7,007 bases of DNA from an uncultured Saprospiraceae bacterium. Its GTDB lineage: Bacteria; Bacteroidota; Bacteroidia; Chitinophagales; Saprospiraceae. The notes under the pieces are model-generated. The model was not told the DNA's origin, did no database searches, and saw only the letters and a program-made list of their open reading frames with translations. The translations under genes and the position numbers were made by a program. Location of the stretch: the NCBI GenBank assembly GCA_937952155.1, contig CALFYH010000033.1:1-7007 (forward strand), in the 5' to 3' direction. Below are positions 1 through 6,653 of this stretch, in pieces. Numbering within the stretch: position 1 is the stretch's first letter; every line of letters begins with the position of its first letter.

Positions 1-493
1 CCGCTTCGAAGATACCCAGTTGGTCTCCTTCTTTTATTTGCCAAACAGATAGAGGTACACCAGTCTGCGAATTATAACTCTTCGGACTTTTTACTACTTG
101 TCGGTCATTGATGAGTTGATACAACCATTCTTTGATTGTCGTCTTACCATTGCTTCCAGTTATTCCTAAAATAGGAAAATCAAATTGCTGTCTGTGATAA
201 GCAGCCAAGTTTTGTAACGATATTAAAGTGTTATCAACAATATAAAAATTAAGGTCTTGTCTATCAGTTAGATATACTTTACTAACCACAAAATTTCTAA
301 TGCCCGACTCAATCGCATCTTTGATAAAATCATGACCATCATGCATCCTTCCGCTCAATGCAAAAAAGAGTGTTTCTTTAGGTTGTACTATCTTTCTGGT
401 ATCCATTTCTAAATACCGAATCGTAGCATCAGGATCCACAAGATACTTGGCGTCGCTGCCAATAATTTCGGCTATTTCAGATGCTTTATACAT
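1..493 (-). CDS. murF: MurF, N-terminal part (probable bifunctional MurF-alanine racemase); cut by window edge
   Basis: UDP-N-acetylmuramoyl-tripeptide--D-alanyl-D-alanine ligase, the cytoplasmic ATP-dependent enzyme that adds D-Ala-D-Ala to the peptidoglycan precursor. The 164 visible residues start at the ATG at 493-491. They contain the Mur ligase N-terminal substrate domain (about 1-85; TLFFAL at 41-46, RMHDGHDFI at 49-57) and the beginning of the central ATPase domain, with the P-loop GITGSNGKTT at 110-119 followed by KEWLYQL. The segment SYNSQTGVPLSVWQI (139-153) and IFEA (161-164) closely match the Bacteroidota MurF that is fused to a C-terminal alanine racemase, an enzyme of about 800 residues. 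The racemase part would lie beyond the left edge, so the fusion is inferred, not seen. The gene begins 15 bp after purD on the same strand with no promoter motif between, so it is probably cotranscribed with purD. Lack of a stop codon in the window reflects truncation, not a broken gene. Confidence 0.93.
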   Translation of the reverse strand, partial: MYKASEIAEIIGSDAKYLVDPDATIRYLEMDTRKIVQPKETLFFALSGRMHDGHDFIKDAIESGIRNFVVSKVYLTDRQDLNFYIVDNTLISLQNLAAYHRQQFDFPILGITGSNGKTTIKEWLYQLINDRQVVKSPKSYNSQTGVPLSVWQIKEGDQLGIFEA

Positions 494-508
494 AAAAATC
501 GATCATTA

Positions 509-1774
509 TTATAAATCAAATCCTATGTCTCGACGAAAATATTTTCCTTCAAAATGGATTTTTTCGGCATTTTTCAGTGATATACGAATCGCCTCTTGAA
601 AATTGTCAGCTACGGATGTAATCGCCATTACCCGACCACCTGAAGTCAAAATATCTCCATCTTTTTCTGTTGTACCCGCATGAAATACGATACTATCTTG
701 CACGTTATCTATGCCAGTGATTCGTTTGTATTTTTCAAATTCACCAGGATAGCCACCAGAGACTAACATTATTGTTGCTGCCGATTGAGATGAAAATGTC
801 AGTTTTTTCCCTTGTAGTTTTTTCGAAATGGCATCTTGAAATACTTCCACCAAGTCATCTTCTATCCTTGGTATCACCACTTCTGTTTCAGGATCTCCCA
901 TCCTGCAATTGTACTCTATGACAAATGGTTCGCCTGCAACATTGATCAAACCAAAAAAGACAAATCCGGTATAATCCATATTTTCGGATTTTATTCCTTC
1001 GATAGTTGGCGTAACGATCTTGTCTATCATTTTTTGCCACAATGTATCATCAACAAATGGTACAGGTGAGATGGCGCCCATTCCTCCAGTATTGAGGCCT
1101 GTGTCTCCTTCACCGATCTTTTTATAATCCTTGGCTTCTGGCAACAATACATAATGCTGTCCATCAGTTAAAGCAAAAACAGAAAACTCGATGCCATCCA
1201 AAAATTCTTCAATAACAACTTTGGAAGACGCAGCACCAAATTTACCCGAAAGCATTGCACGTAATTCTTCTTTGGCTTCAGCCAAATCTGGCAAGATGAC
1301 TACACCTTTTCCTGCGGCAAGTCCATCAGCTTTGAGTACATAAGGACTAGCCAATGAATCCAAAAAGGCAAATCCTGCTTCAATATTTTCAGTCGTTACT
1401 TCCAAGTATCCTGCTGTAGGAATATGATATTTTTTCATAAAACTTTTGGCAAAAGCTTTGCTTCCTTCTAGCTGGGCAGCATAAGCATCCGGTCCTATAA
1501 CGCCTATGTGTTTTGTTTCTTCACTGCGAAAAACATCAGTAATCCCTTCTACCAATGGGGCTTCAGGACCAACTACGAGCATATCCATCTTATTGTTAAG
1601 ACAAAACTGCTTAACTGAAGCAATATCTGTCACTTGTATTGGTACATTTATCCCAAATTGTGCAGTGCCAGGATTACCGGGTGCTATGAAGAGTTGCTTA
1701 CAACGTTTGCTTTCGGATATTTTTTTTGCGAAAGCATGTTCTCTCCCACCCGATCCTAATATAAGTATATTCAT
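509..1774 (-). CDS. purD: Phosphoribosylamine--glycine ligase (GAR synthetase)
   Basis: Catalyses the second step of de novo purine synthesis: 5-phosphoribosylamine + glycine + ATP give glycinamide ribonucleotide. It is a 421-residue protein, the usual length for monofunctional bacterial PurD. Visible motifs run in order: GSGGREHA at 7-14 and APGNPGT at 31-37 (N domain), VGPEAPL at 68-74, EGSK at 103-106, the ATP-grasp loop KADGLAAGKGV at 148-158, EEF at 189-191, DYKKIGEGDTGLNTGGMGA at 216-234, and the metal/ATP site ending in NCRMGDPET at 289-297 (E287, N289). The C domain ends with GKYFRRDIGF. All expected catalytic motifs are intact. The ATG at 1774-1772 puts GSGGREHA at the normal distance from the start. 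A Bacteroidota-type promoter lies about 25 bp upstream and murF follows after 15 bp, so purD is likely the first gene of a purD-murF transcript. A cytoplasmic housekeeping enzyme. Confidence 0.98.
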   Translation of the reverse strand: MNILILGSGGREHAFAKKISESKRCKQLFIAPGNPGTAQFGINVPIQVTDIASVKQFCLNNKMDMLVVGPEAPLVEGITDVFRSEETKHIGVIGPDAYAAQLEGSKAFAKSFMKKYHIPTAGYLEVTTENIEAGFAFLDSLASPYVLKADGLAAGKGVVILPDLAEAKEELRAMLSGKFGAASSKVVIEEFLDGIEFSVFALTDGQHYVLLPEAKDYKKIGEGDTGLNTGGMGAISPVPFVDDTLWQKMIDKIVTPTIEGIKSENMDYTGFVFFGLINVAGEPFVIEYNCRMGDPETEVVIPRIEDDLVEVFQDAISKKLQGKKLTFSSQSAATIMLVSGGYPGEFEKYKRITGIDNVQDSIVFHAGTTEKDGDILTSGGRVMAITSVADNFQEAIRISLKNAEKIHFEGKYFRRDIGFDL

Positions 1775-1799
1775 TTTGGTTTTTTAAAATTCGAGAATG

Positions 1800-1833
1800 C
1801 AAAAATAACAGGATTAATTATTTATGTTGCCAA
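1800..1833 (-). promoter_or_regulatory. Predicted Bacteroidota promoter of purD
   Basis: On the minus strand, TATTTTTG (1807-1800) is a perfect match to the -7 consensus TAnnTTTG of Bacteroidota primary-sigma promoters. A TTG at 1833-1831 could be the -33 element, with 23 nt between the two, at the long end of plausible spacing. Transcription would start some 20 bp before the purD ATG. Because it lies in the 103-bp gap after the glycosyltransferase stop, purD need not depend on read-through from that gene. Motif match only. Confidence 0.6.
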
Positions 1834-1877
1834 AAAGCTAGTTATATATGCTAAGATAATTCCGTACGTACCCGATT

Positions 1878-2654
1878 TTAGATTTTATTTAGCCCGTTTT
1901 TACAGACGATCGAACCGATTTGCATCTTTGCAGCTAACTGTTTTTTACCCGTTTCTACATCCATATTATTGTAATTTTCTTTGTGATGCAGATGAAACTG
2001 AATTGCCGCAAATCGTATGGAATATAATTTCAAGCCTTTTGCCAACAATCGCCATTCAATATCAACGTCCTCTCCTACTCCTGCGGTCACATAATCTTCG
2101 TCAAAACCATTGATATCTATCAGATGTTGCTTTGCCACACACCAGTTGTGTCCCCAGATACCTTTTGATCTCTCTTGTCTTATAAAAGGTAGGTAAAACA
2201 TATACTTTACTCGCCTTGAATCTGAACCAAAAATTTCAAAAAAATTAAGCATTTTCAGATCTTTTGAAGCGTACAATTTTTCAGTAAAAATTGGCCCAAG
2301 CATGACTCTTCGACCAAAACAAATAGCATTATGTTGCATCCATTTGTCATAAGCCTTCACCATGTGCTTGTGCGGAATACAATCGCCATCGACAAATAAA
2401 ATGTAGGTTCCAGCGGCAGCTTTCAGCGCTAAATTGAGCGTAGCATTTTTTGTAAAACCATTATCCTTAGCTTGATAGACATGTTTTATGCTATCTTTTA
2501 ATAAACTGGAAGACAAAAATTGAAATTCGCTCCTGACATCATCTTCTGCAATGATTACTTCAAAATCTTGAAAAGTCTGATTTTCAAGTGCCTTTATTAT
2601 CAATTCTAAGGCTGTTTGATTTTTATAATATGCAATAACTACAGAAAACTTCAT
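1878..2654 (-). CDS. Family 2-type glycosyltransferase (GT-A fold)
   Basis: A 258-residue cytoplasmic glycosyltransferase that should move a sugar from a nucleotide-sugar donor to an unknown acceptor. The N-terminal half is a GT-A nucleotide-binding domain: SVVIAYYKNQTALELIIKAL from residue 4, the acidic pair D38/D39 in IIAEDDV, and the metal-binding DxD motif as DGD at 89-91 inside YILFVDGDCIPH. The C-terminal half has WGHNW (167-171), NGFDEDY (182-188) and GEDVDIEWRL (194-203), the arrangement of the acceptor/catalytic half of galactosyltransferase-like GT2/GT7C enzymes, followed by HLHH at 221-224, possibly another metal contact. I see no transmembrane segment or signal peptide, so it is soluble or peripheral. 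It is not next to other glycan genes, so donor, acceptor and pathway cannot be named. The ATG at 2654-2652 gives the canonical N-terminus. It appears to be a single-gene unit with its own promoter, with purD 103 bp downstream. Confidence 0.88.
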   Translation of the reverse strand: MKFSVVIAYYKNQTALELIIKALENQTFQDFEVIIAEDDVRSEFQFLSSSLLKDSIKHVYQAKDNGFTKNATLNLALKAAAGTYILFVDGDCIPHKHMVKAYDKWMQHNAICFGRRVMLGPIFTEKLYASKDLKMLNFFEIFGSDSRRVKYMFYLPFIRQERSKGIWGHNWCVAKQHLIDINGFDEDYVTAGVGEDVDIEWRLLAKGLKLYSIRFAAIQFHLHHKENYNNMDVETGKKQLAAKMQIGSIVCKNGLNKI

Positions 2655-2731
2655 TCCCCAATTTTTTTAAAAAACACCTTGATATATAACAAAATTTTCT
2701 GACTTTGTTTAGAATATGGTTTCAATTCATG

Positions 2732-2739
2732 CAAATATA
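2732..2739 (-). promoter_or_regulatory. Predicted -7 element of glycosyltransferase promoter
   Basis: TATATTTG on the minus strand (2739-2732) matches TAnnTTTG exactly. No convincing TTG is found at the -33 position. It would give a 5' leader of roughly 70 nt before the glycosyltransferase ATG at 2654. It sits back to back with the plus-strand promoter for the carbonic anhydrase-like gene, only about 35 bp away. Confidence 0.5.
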
Positions 2740-2749
2740 GTAACCTAAA

Positions 2750-2781
2750 GTGAAATATCATATTTGCTTGAATTAACTTTG
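2750..2781 (+). promoter_or_regulatory. Predicted promoter of gamma-carbonic anhydrase-like gene
   Basis: TAACTTTG at 2774-2781 matches the TAnnTTTG -7 consensus exactly. A one-mismatch -33 element (GTG for TTG, 2750-2752) lies 21 nt upstream. Initiation about 6-8 nt downstream would leave a leader of roughly 15 nt before the ATG at 2803. This placement argues against a longer reading frame opening at a TTG at 2764, which would lie upstream of the transcript start. Confidence 0.55.
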
Positions 2782-2802
2782 CATCCAACAAAACATGTAT
2801 GT

Positions 2803-3318
2803 ATGGCACTGATAAAACCTGTTAATGGTAAATCTCCGGTTTTTGGTGATAATTGTTACATCGCAGAAAATGCCACAATCGTAGGCGACGTGGTGACTGG
2901 AGACAATTGCAGTATTTGGTTTAATGCTGTGCTGAGAGGCGATGTCAACTATATCAAACTAGGTAATAAAGTCAACGTACAGGATGGCGCTGTAATACAT
3001 TGCACATACAAAAAATATCCTACAAACATAGGAAACAACGTATCAATAGGGCATAATGCCATTGTACACGGTTGTACCATTCATGACAATGTACTCATCG
3101 GTATGGGCGCAATCGTGATGGACAACTGTATCGTAGAGTCCAATACTATCATAGCGGCAGGATCTGTCGTTACCCAAAATACACACATAGAATCAGGAAC
3201 TATCTATGCTGGTATTCCTGCAAAAAAAATAAAAGACATAAGTCAAGAACTTACATCAGGTGAGATCAACAGGATAGCCGACAATTATGTGATGTATTCG
3301 TCTTGGTTTAAGGAATAA
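2803..3318 (+). CDS. Gamma-carbonic anhydrase-like hexapeptide-repeat protein (YrdA/PaaY/CamH type)
   Basis: A 171-residue left-handed beta-helix protein of the gamma-carbonic anhydrase family, expected to be a cytoplasmic trimer with metal ions at the subunit interfaces. Hexapeptide turns run through about residues 12-140 (for example NCYIAENATIVGDV, IGNNVSIGHNAIVHG, NVLIGMGAIV), followed by a short C-terminal helix. The three zinc-binding histidines of the family are in place: H66 (AVIHC), H84 (IGHN) and H89 (IVHG), with the typical five-residue spacing between the last two. LRGD (44-47) and NVQDG (58-62) correspond to the conserved Arg/Asp and Gln positions. The residue after RGD is Val where the archaeal Cam enzyme has its proton-shuttle Glu, as in the shorter YrdA/CamH-like group, so carbonic anhydrase activity is possible but not assured. 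An in-frame TTG at 2764 would add 13 residues, but it overlaps the predicted promoter, so the ATG at 2803 is preferred. It converges with gldB (15 bp between stops). Confidence 0.92.
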   Translation: MALIKPVNGKSPVFGDNCYIAENATIVGDVVTGDNCSIWFNAVLRGDVNYIKLGNKVNVQDGAVIHCTYKKYPTNIGNNVSIGHNAIVHGCTIHDNVLIGMGAIVMDNCIVESNTIIAAGSVVTQNTHIESGTIYAGIPAKKIKDISQELTSGEINRIADNYVMYSSWFKE

Positions 3319-3333
3319 TATAGCTTGCTTCGT

Positions 3334-4362
3334 CTATTTTCGTTGTGGTTTGTATTTGGATTTATCCATGATCTCTTGACTATCTTTCATGTTAATCAAC
3401 GCTTGAAGTGTCGTTTCAGGGTACCTATCCATATATGCTTTAATGATTTTCCAACCAATATAATTGGCTGTCCTGCCTGGTGCTCCAGATGGCATATCGG
3501 GACTTGTTGGGCTTGGATATATGTATTTAGCAATTTTCGAAGGATTTGATTCATAAAACAGCTTTCTGTCAAAAAAGAACGACCACATCTGCAATTCATT
3601 TTCCATGCACCAGTTAAGTTGCGCAGCACTATATTCGTGAATGATGGAATCGTGCACTTCAGGAAGCAATAACTCTGTGATATACAAAGCTTTACCATTG
3701 TGGATCATCTGATCCAACATGCGATGTCCAGGTGTTTCGCCTACAATATCTTGCACATGTAAGTCCGCTATCTTTTTGACAATATGGTCTTTATTCCAAG
3801 ACCGAGTGATATAATCAGAAAAATTGGTATTGTCGGGATCAATGGCCTTGTAATCAACTTCTGGAGACATAAACATATCTAGTCCGATACCGATACCGTC
3901 TTTTTTGTCATCATCTTCAAAAATAAAAATTTGATACCCAAAGTCTGAAATAAAGGTATAAAGATTGGGTATTGATGTCCTTTGCGGAAAATAATGCATT
4001 AAATATCGATACATCTGGTCAGCTTGCCGCTTGATGTCGTCCAAATTAGCATATTTCTTGACGACCTTTTTTCTCAAATCATCAACTATAGAATCTTGTG
4101 AAAATGCCCTAAAATCTGCGAAAAGACTGTCCATGTTTTCACCTTTGTAAAGCGGAAGTATTTCTTTGAGATACAACTTGTAAAATGCCTTATGGCTTTG
4201 GATTTGTGTCTCTAGTTTTTCCTTGCTATCCATTTCAGCCAAGTTGCCCTCGGTACGAATCAGCTTTACATCCGCTGCAATGTGACTTACATCAGGTGTA
4301 TTTGAAGACTTGCATCCCGATACTAAAACAAAGCCCAACAAGATAATATATATTCTGTGCAT
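3334..4362 (-). CDS. gldB: Gliding motility-associated lipoprotein GldB
   Basis: A 342-residue lipoprotein of the GldB family. In Flavobacterium johnsoniae GldB is required for gliding and for assembly of the linked machinery; many non-gliding Bacteroidota also carry it, so its presence does not prove gliding. A signal peptide (about 1-16, hydrophobic IYIILLGFVLV) ends in a lipobox VSGC with C17 as the lipidated residue. Family landmarks are PDVSHI (23-28) soon after the Cys, GHRMLDQMIHNGKALY (212-227), and the conserved C-terminus with PGRTANYIGWKIIKAYM (295-311) and SKYKP (335-339). The frame is open up to a GTG at 4386, but that codon sits just downstream of the predicted -7 element, near the likely transcript start, and would put eight residues before the signal peptide; the ATG at 4362 is therefore chosen. 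In F. johnsoniae gldC follows gldB; here the next gene downstream is the convergent carbonic anhydrase-like gene, so gldC is not adjacent. Confidence 0.93.
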   Translation of the reverse strand: MHRIYIILLGFVLVSGCKSSNTPDVSHIAADVKLIRTEGNLAEMDSKEKLETQIQSHKAFYKLYLKEILPLYKGENMDSLFADFRAFSQDSIVDDLRKKVVKKYANLDDIKRQADQMYRYLMHYFPQRTSIPNLYTFISDFGYQIFIFEDDDKKDGIGIGLDMFMSPEVDYKAIDPDNTNFSDYITRSWNKDHIVKKIADLHVQDIVGETPGHRMLDQMIHNGKALYITELLLPEVHDSIIHEYSAAQLNWCMENELQMWSFFFDRKLFYESNPSKIAKYIYPSPTSPDMPSGAPGRTANYIGWKIIKAYMDRYPETTLQALINMKDSQEIMDKSKYKPQRK

Positions 4363-4387
4363 AACCTTTTTTATCAATTCTAACACA

Positions 4388-4415
4388 CAAATGTACTGTC
4401 TTATTGTTTTATCAA
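4388..4415 (-). promoter_or_regulatory. Predicted gldB promoter
   Basis: On the minus strand, TACATTTG (4395-4388) is an exact TAnnTTTG match, with a TTG at 4415-4413 and 17 nt between. The start of transcription would fall near 4380, about 20 nt before the gldB ATG at 4362. It shares the 165-bp intergenic region with the divergent lipoprotein promoter. Confidence 0.6.
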
Positions 4416-4464
4416 AAAATAAATCATATTTATTGACACATCTAAATTACTTTATTGGAAAATA

Positions 4465-4496
4465 TTGATTCCTGACGCCAAAAAAAGCTAAATTTG
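4465..4496 (+). promoter_or_regulatory. Predicted promoter of DUF4837-type lipoprotein gene
   Basis: TAAATTTG at 4489-4496 matches TAnnTTTG exactly, with TTG at 4465-4467 and 21 nt between. The leader to the ATG at 4528 would be about 25 nt. The -33 elements of this promoter and the gldB promoter are about 50 bp apart, so the two divergent transcripts could in principle be co-controlled, though no operator-like repeat is visible between them. Confidence 0.6.
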
Positions 4497-4527
4497 CATC
4501 TTACTATCAATAAAATCATTCATTTTT

Positions 4528-5628
4528 ATGAATTTGTATATAAAATATATTGGTATCTTTTTCTCCTTTGTTGCGTTGAATTTGTCATGTGGCAATTCTT
4601 CTGAAAATCACATGCTGAGCAAGAGACCCACTGCTTTTGGAAGGATAAACGATGTAGTGATTCTCACGGACCAATCCATTGCCGAAAGCAACCTAAAAGA
4701 CACCATATCTTATTACTTCGAAGCGCCATATCCTGTACTTACTGCAGACGAACCGATTTTTGACATCAGGTATATGACACCGAAAGACTTGATAGCCAAA
4801 CCATTGCGCAAAGAGCTTCGTACGTATGTTTTAATAGCAGATGTAGCTGATACCACACTCGAAACTACCAAGATGCTTAGACAAGATTTGGGTGAAGAAA
4901 AATTTAAAAGGGCACAAACTGATCCAACTTTCAATACATCAGTTGGAATGGAAAAATGGGCTAAAGACCAAATGATCGTCTATTTATTTGCCAATGGCAG
5001 AGACAAACTTGCGGAAGTCATCAGAAAACAATTTCCAAATGTTGCCAAAAAGATCAATACCCACGACCATAAAAATCTTTCAGCAACTGTATTTGGATTA
5101 CAAAATGATAATAAACCGCTTTCAACCTTGGTTTTGGACAGTTTCGGTATGAATTTGAAGATTCCTGGATTGTATCAGTTGGCGATGAACAAACCTAATT
5201 TTCTTTGGCTTCGATTTGATAGTAAAGAACTCAACCAAAGCATTGTAATTCGCAAATTTCCATATAAAGATAAGTCTCAATTTACGATGGAAAATATCGT
5301 TAAAATGCGCAATGAATATGGCAAAGAATTTATTACCACTGGATCAGAAGATGCCTATATGAGCACCAACGACAGAGATTTGCCTACATTCGAATACACT
5401 TATTACCAAAACAATGCTTATACAAAAGAAGTCAGGGGCATATGGGAGACAGTAAATGATTTTATGGGTGGACCATTCGTCAGTTACCTCATGCTCAATG
5501 AAGCCAAAAGCGAAATAGTTTTTATTGATGTATTTGTATTCGCTCCTGGTGAAGAAAAAAGAGATTTCATCCAGCAATTAGATTGTATTATTAAGACGGC
5601 GAACTTTCCTGGTGTCAAGAAAAAATAA
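4528..5628 (+). CDS. DUF4837-type putative lipoprotein
   Basis: A 366-residue protein resembling the Bacteroidota DUF4837 lipoproteins, whose function is unknown to me. The N-terminus is a signal peptide (about 1-20, hydrophobic YIGIFFSFVALNLS) followed by C21 in NLSCGNSS. The residue three before the Cys is Asn, where a standard lipobox has Leu/Val/Ile, so lipidation is likely but the site is imperfect. Features fitting the family are KRPTAFGRINDVVIL (32-46) straight after the signal, PIFDIRYMTP (76-85), a long mixed alpha/beta middle, and a conserved-looking C-terminus with RGIWETVNDFMGGPFVSY (303-320) and IDVFVFAPG (333-341). No catalytic motif is evident. Export to the periplasm or outer membrane inner face is predicted. 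It is divergent from gldB and convergent with the GSCFA gene, so probably transcribed alone. Family assignment rests on recalled sequence patterns. Confidence 0.78.
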   Translation: MNLYIKYIGIFFSFVALNLSCGNSSENHMLSKRPTAFGRINDVVILTDQSIAESNLKDTISYYFEAPYPVLTADEPIFDIRYMTPKDLIAKPLRKELRTYVLIADVADTTLETTKMLRQDLGEEKFKRAQTDPTFNTSVGMEKWAKDQMIVYLFANGRDKLAEVIRKQFPNVAKKINTHDHKNLSATVFGLQNDNKPLSTLVLDSFGMNLKIPGLYQLAMNKPNFLWLRFDSKELNQSIVIRKFPYKDKSQFTMENIVKMRNEYGKEFITTGSEDAYMSTNDRDLPTFEYTYYQNNAYTKEVRGIWETVNDFMGGPFVSYLMLNEAKSEIVFIDVFVFAPGEEKRDFIQQLDCIIKTANFPGVKKK

Positions 5629-5632
5629 AGCT

Positions 5633-5655
5633 AAATCGGTAGGGAACATCGATTT
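5633..5655. terminator. Weak inverted repeat between convergent genes, possible terminator
   Basis: In the 43-bp gap between the two stop codons, 5633-5640 (AAATCGGT) pairs with 5648-5655 (ATCGATTT) to form an 8-bp stem with one G-T pair and a 7-nt loop. There is no continuous T tract after it on either strand, so it is at best a weak or bidirectional terminator. Its position between convergent genes is the main argument. Confidence 0.3.
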
Positions 5656-5671
5656 CATATCATTTTCATAC

Positions 5672-6622
5672 TTAAAATTGAATCCAAGGATAAGCCCTCT
5701 GAAGTAAGGATTTTTGAGTCTCCAAATTGTTCATAAAATCCTGATATTCTGTAGATTCCACATTAAATGGACGATGATTCATTTGTTGGATGATTTTGCC
5801 AATTTTTTTATTTAAGTTATTTGTTTCCCCATCGAAGTAATGACCTTCAAATTTTTCCCAAATATAATCTATAGCTTGTTCGTTGGGATGAATCAAGTCT
5901 TTCTCATAAAACCGATAGTCTCGAAGATCATCCATCATCCATTCATAAGCTGGAAAATAGCTTACATTTTCAAATCGCATTTGCAGATTCTCAGCAACAG
6001 ACAGCAATTTTGCCTTGCTTCTTGCATTTTCGATGATTCCATCTTTTGTATGTCGTACTGGACTTATAGTCAAGATGACGTGCACATCATTATTGATCGC
6101 AAATAGGCTAGACAAGGCATTGGCAAGTGCATTTTCACACATTTCTATCGAACTATTTGCCTTCGCAAACATTTCTGAAGGCAATTTATGGCAATTGGCC
6201 ACTATCGCGTCAGTGGATTTTAATGAGTATCCAATCGATGTCCCCAAAGTAATAAATAGATATTTCACCCTTTTAAGAGCTTCATGAGTCTCTGCTATTG
6301 CAAGATTTATATTATGTACAGCTTGTTGATTATCCACACTGCCCAAGTTGCTGTGAAAATCGCAATGGACAAACATGCCTTGTGAAAGTTGAACGTCTTC
6401 TATTGTAACCACTTTCAATTGTAATGCGTACTCAATTAATCTAGAAATCGATACTGGATGGAAGACGGTACCAAATGGGTTACAAATCGAATTAAATTTA
6501 TAATTTTGCAACCTGCTACCCATGTTATTTGAAAAGCACGATCCTATCAACATGATGAGATCATCGTGTTTTATGGAGAATGATGCCGGTGGCAAATTAA
6601 GTTCAGTTCGAAAATTGATCAT
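5672..6622 (-). CDS. GSCFA-domain protein (SGNH hydrolase-like)
   Basis: A 316-residue protein of the GSCFA family, mainly found in Bacteroidota and some Proteobacteria and related to SGNH/GDSL hydrolases; its substrate is not established. Motifs in order: LIGSCFS (25-31; the family's GSCFA block with Ser for the last Ala), CNPFGTVFHP (47-56), FITLGTS (123-129), VANCHKLP (141-148), ISPVRHTKDG (186-195), and YEWMMDDLRDYRFY (226-239) followed by DLIHPNEQA (242-250). By analogy with SGNH enzymes, S28 and the D242/H245 pair are the candidate catalytic residues (inference). The frame is open upstream to an ATG at 6757, but the ATG at 6622 gives MINFRTELNLPP, the usual short lead-in about 25 residues before GSC. 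The upstream extension is antisense to another gene and does not look like family sequence. No signal peptide is seen from this start, so it is probably cytoplasmic. Confidence 0.9.
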   Translation of the reverse strand: MINFRTELNLPPASFSIKHDDLIMLIGSCFSNNMGSRLQNYKFNSICNPFGTVFHPVSISRLIEYALQLKVVTIEDVQLSQGMFVHCDFHSNLGSVDNQQAVHNINLAIAETHEALKRVKYLFITLGTSIGYSLKSTDAIVANCHKLPSEMFAKANSSIEMCENALANALSSLFAINNDVHVILTISPVRHTKDGIIENARSKAKLLSVAENLQMRFENVSYFPAYEWMMDDLRDYRFYEKDLIHPNEQAIDYIWEKFEGHYFDGETNNLNKKIGKIIQQMNHRPFNVESTEYQDFMNNLETQKSLLQRAYPWIQF

Positions 6623-6653
6623 ATCTGTAAGACTGATAAACAAAAATGTAAAA

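Noticed and set aside
836..1787. Plus-strand open frames at 836-1069 and 1506-1787.
   Set aside because: They are antisense to purD, whose every motif is intact; their products have no recognisable domains and biased composition.
2764..2802. A 13-residue extension of the carbonic anhydrase-like protein from a TTG start at 2764.
   Set aside because: It overlaps the TAACTTTG promoter element at 2774-2781, and homologous proteins start close to the ATG at 2803.
3319..3333. Possible terminator between the convergent carbonic anhydrase-like gene and gldB.
   Set aside because: The 15-bp gap holds no stem of useful length and no T tract.
3396..3698. A 100-residue minus-strand frame inside gldB, and a plus-strand frame at 3325-3549.
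   Set aside because: Both are alternative-frame readings of the conserved C-terminal part of gldB, with no independent start signal or family match.
4363..4386. An 8-residue extension of GldB from a GTG at 4386.
   Set aside because: It lies within a few bases of the -7 element at 4388-4395 and would lengthen the signal peptide's leading segment without need.
5840..6287. Plus-strand open frames at 5840-6106 and 6015-6287.
   Set aside because: They are antisense to the GSCFA coding region and show no protein-like features.
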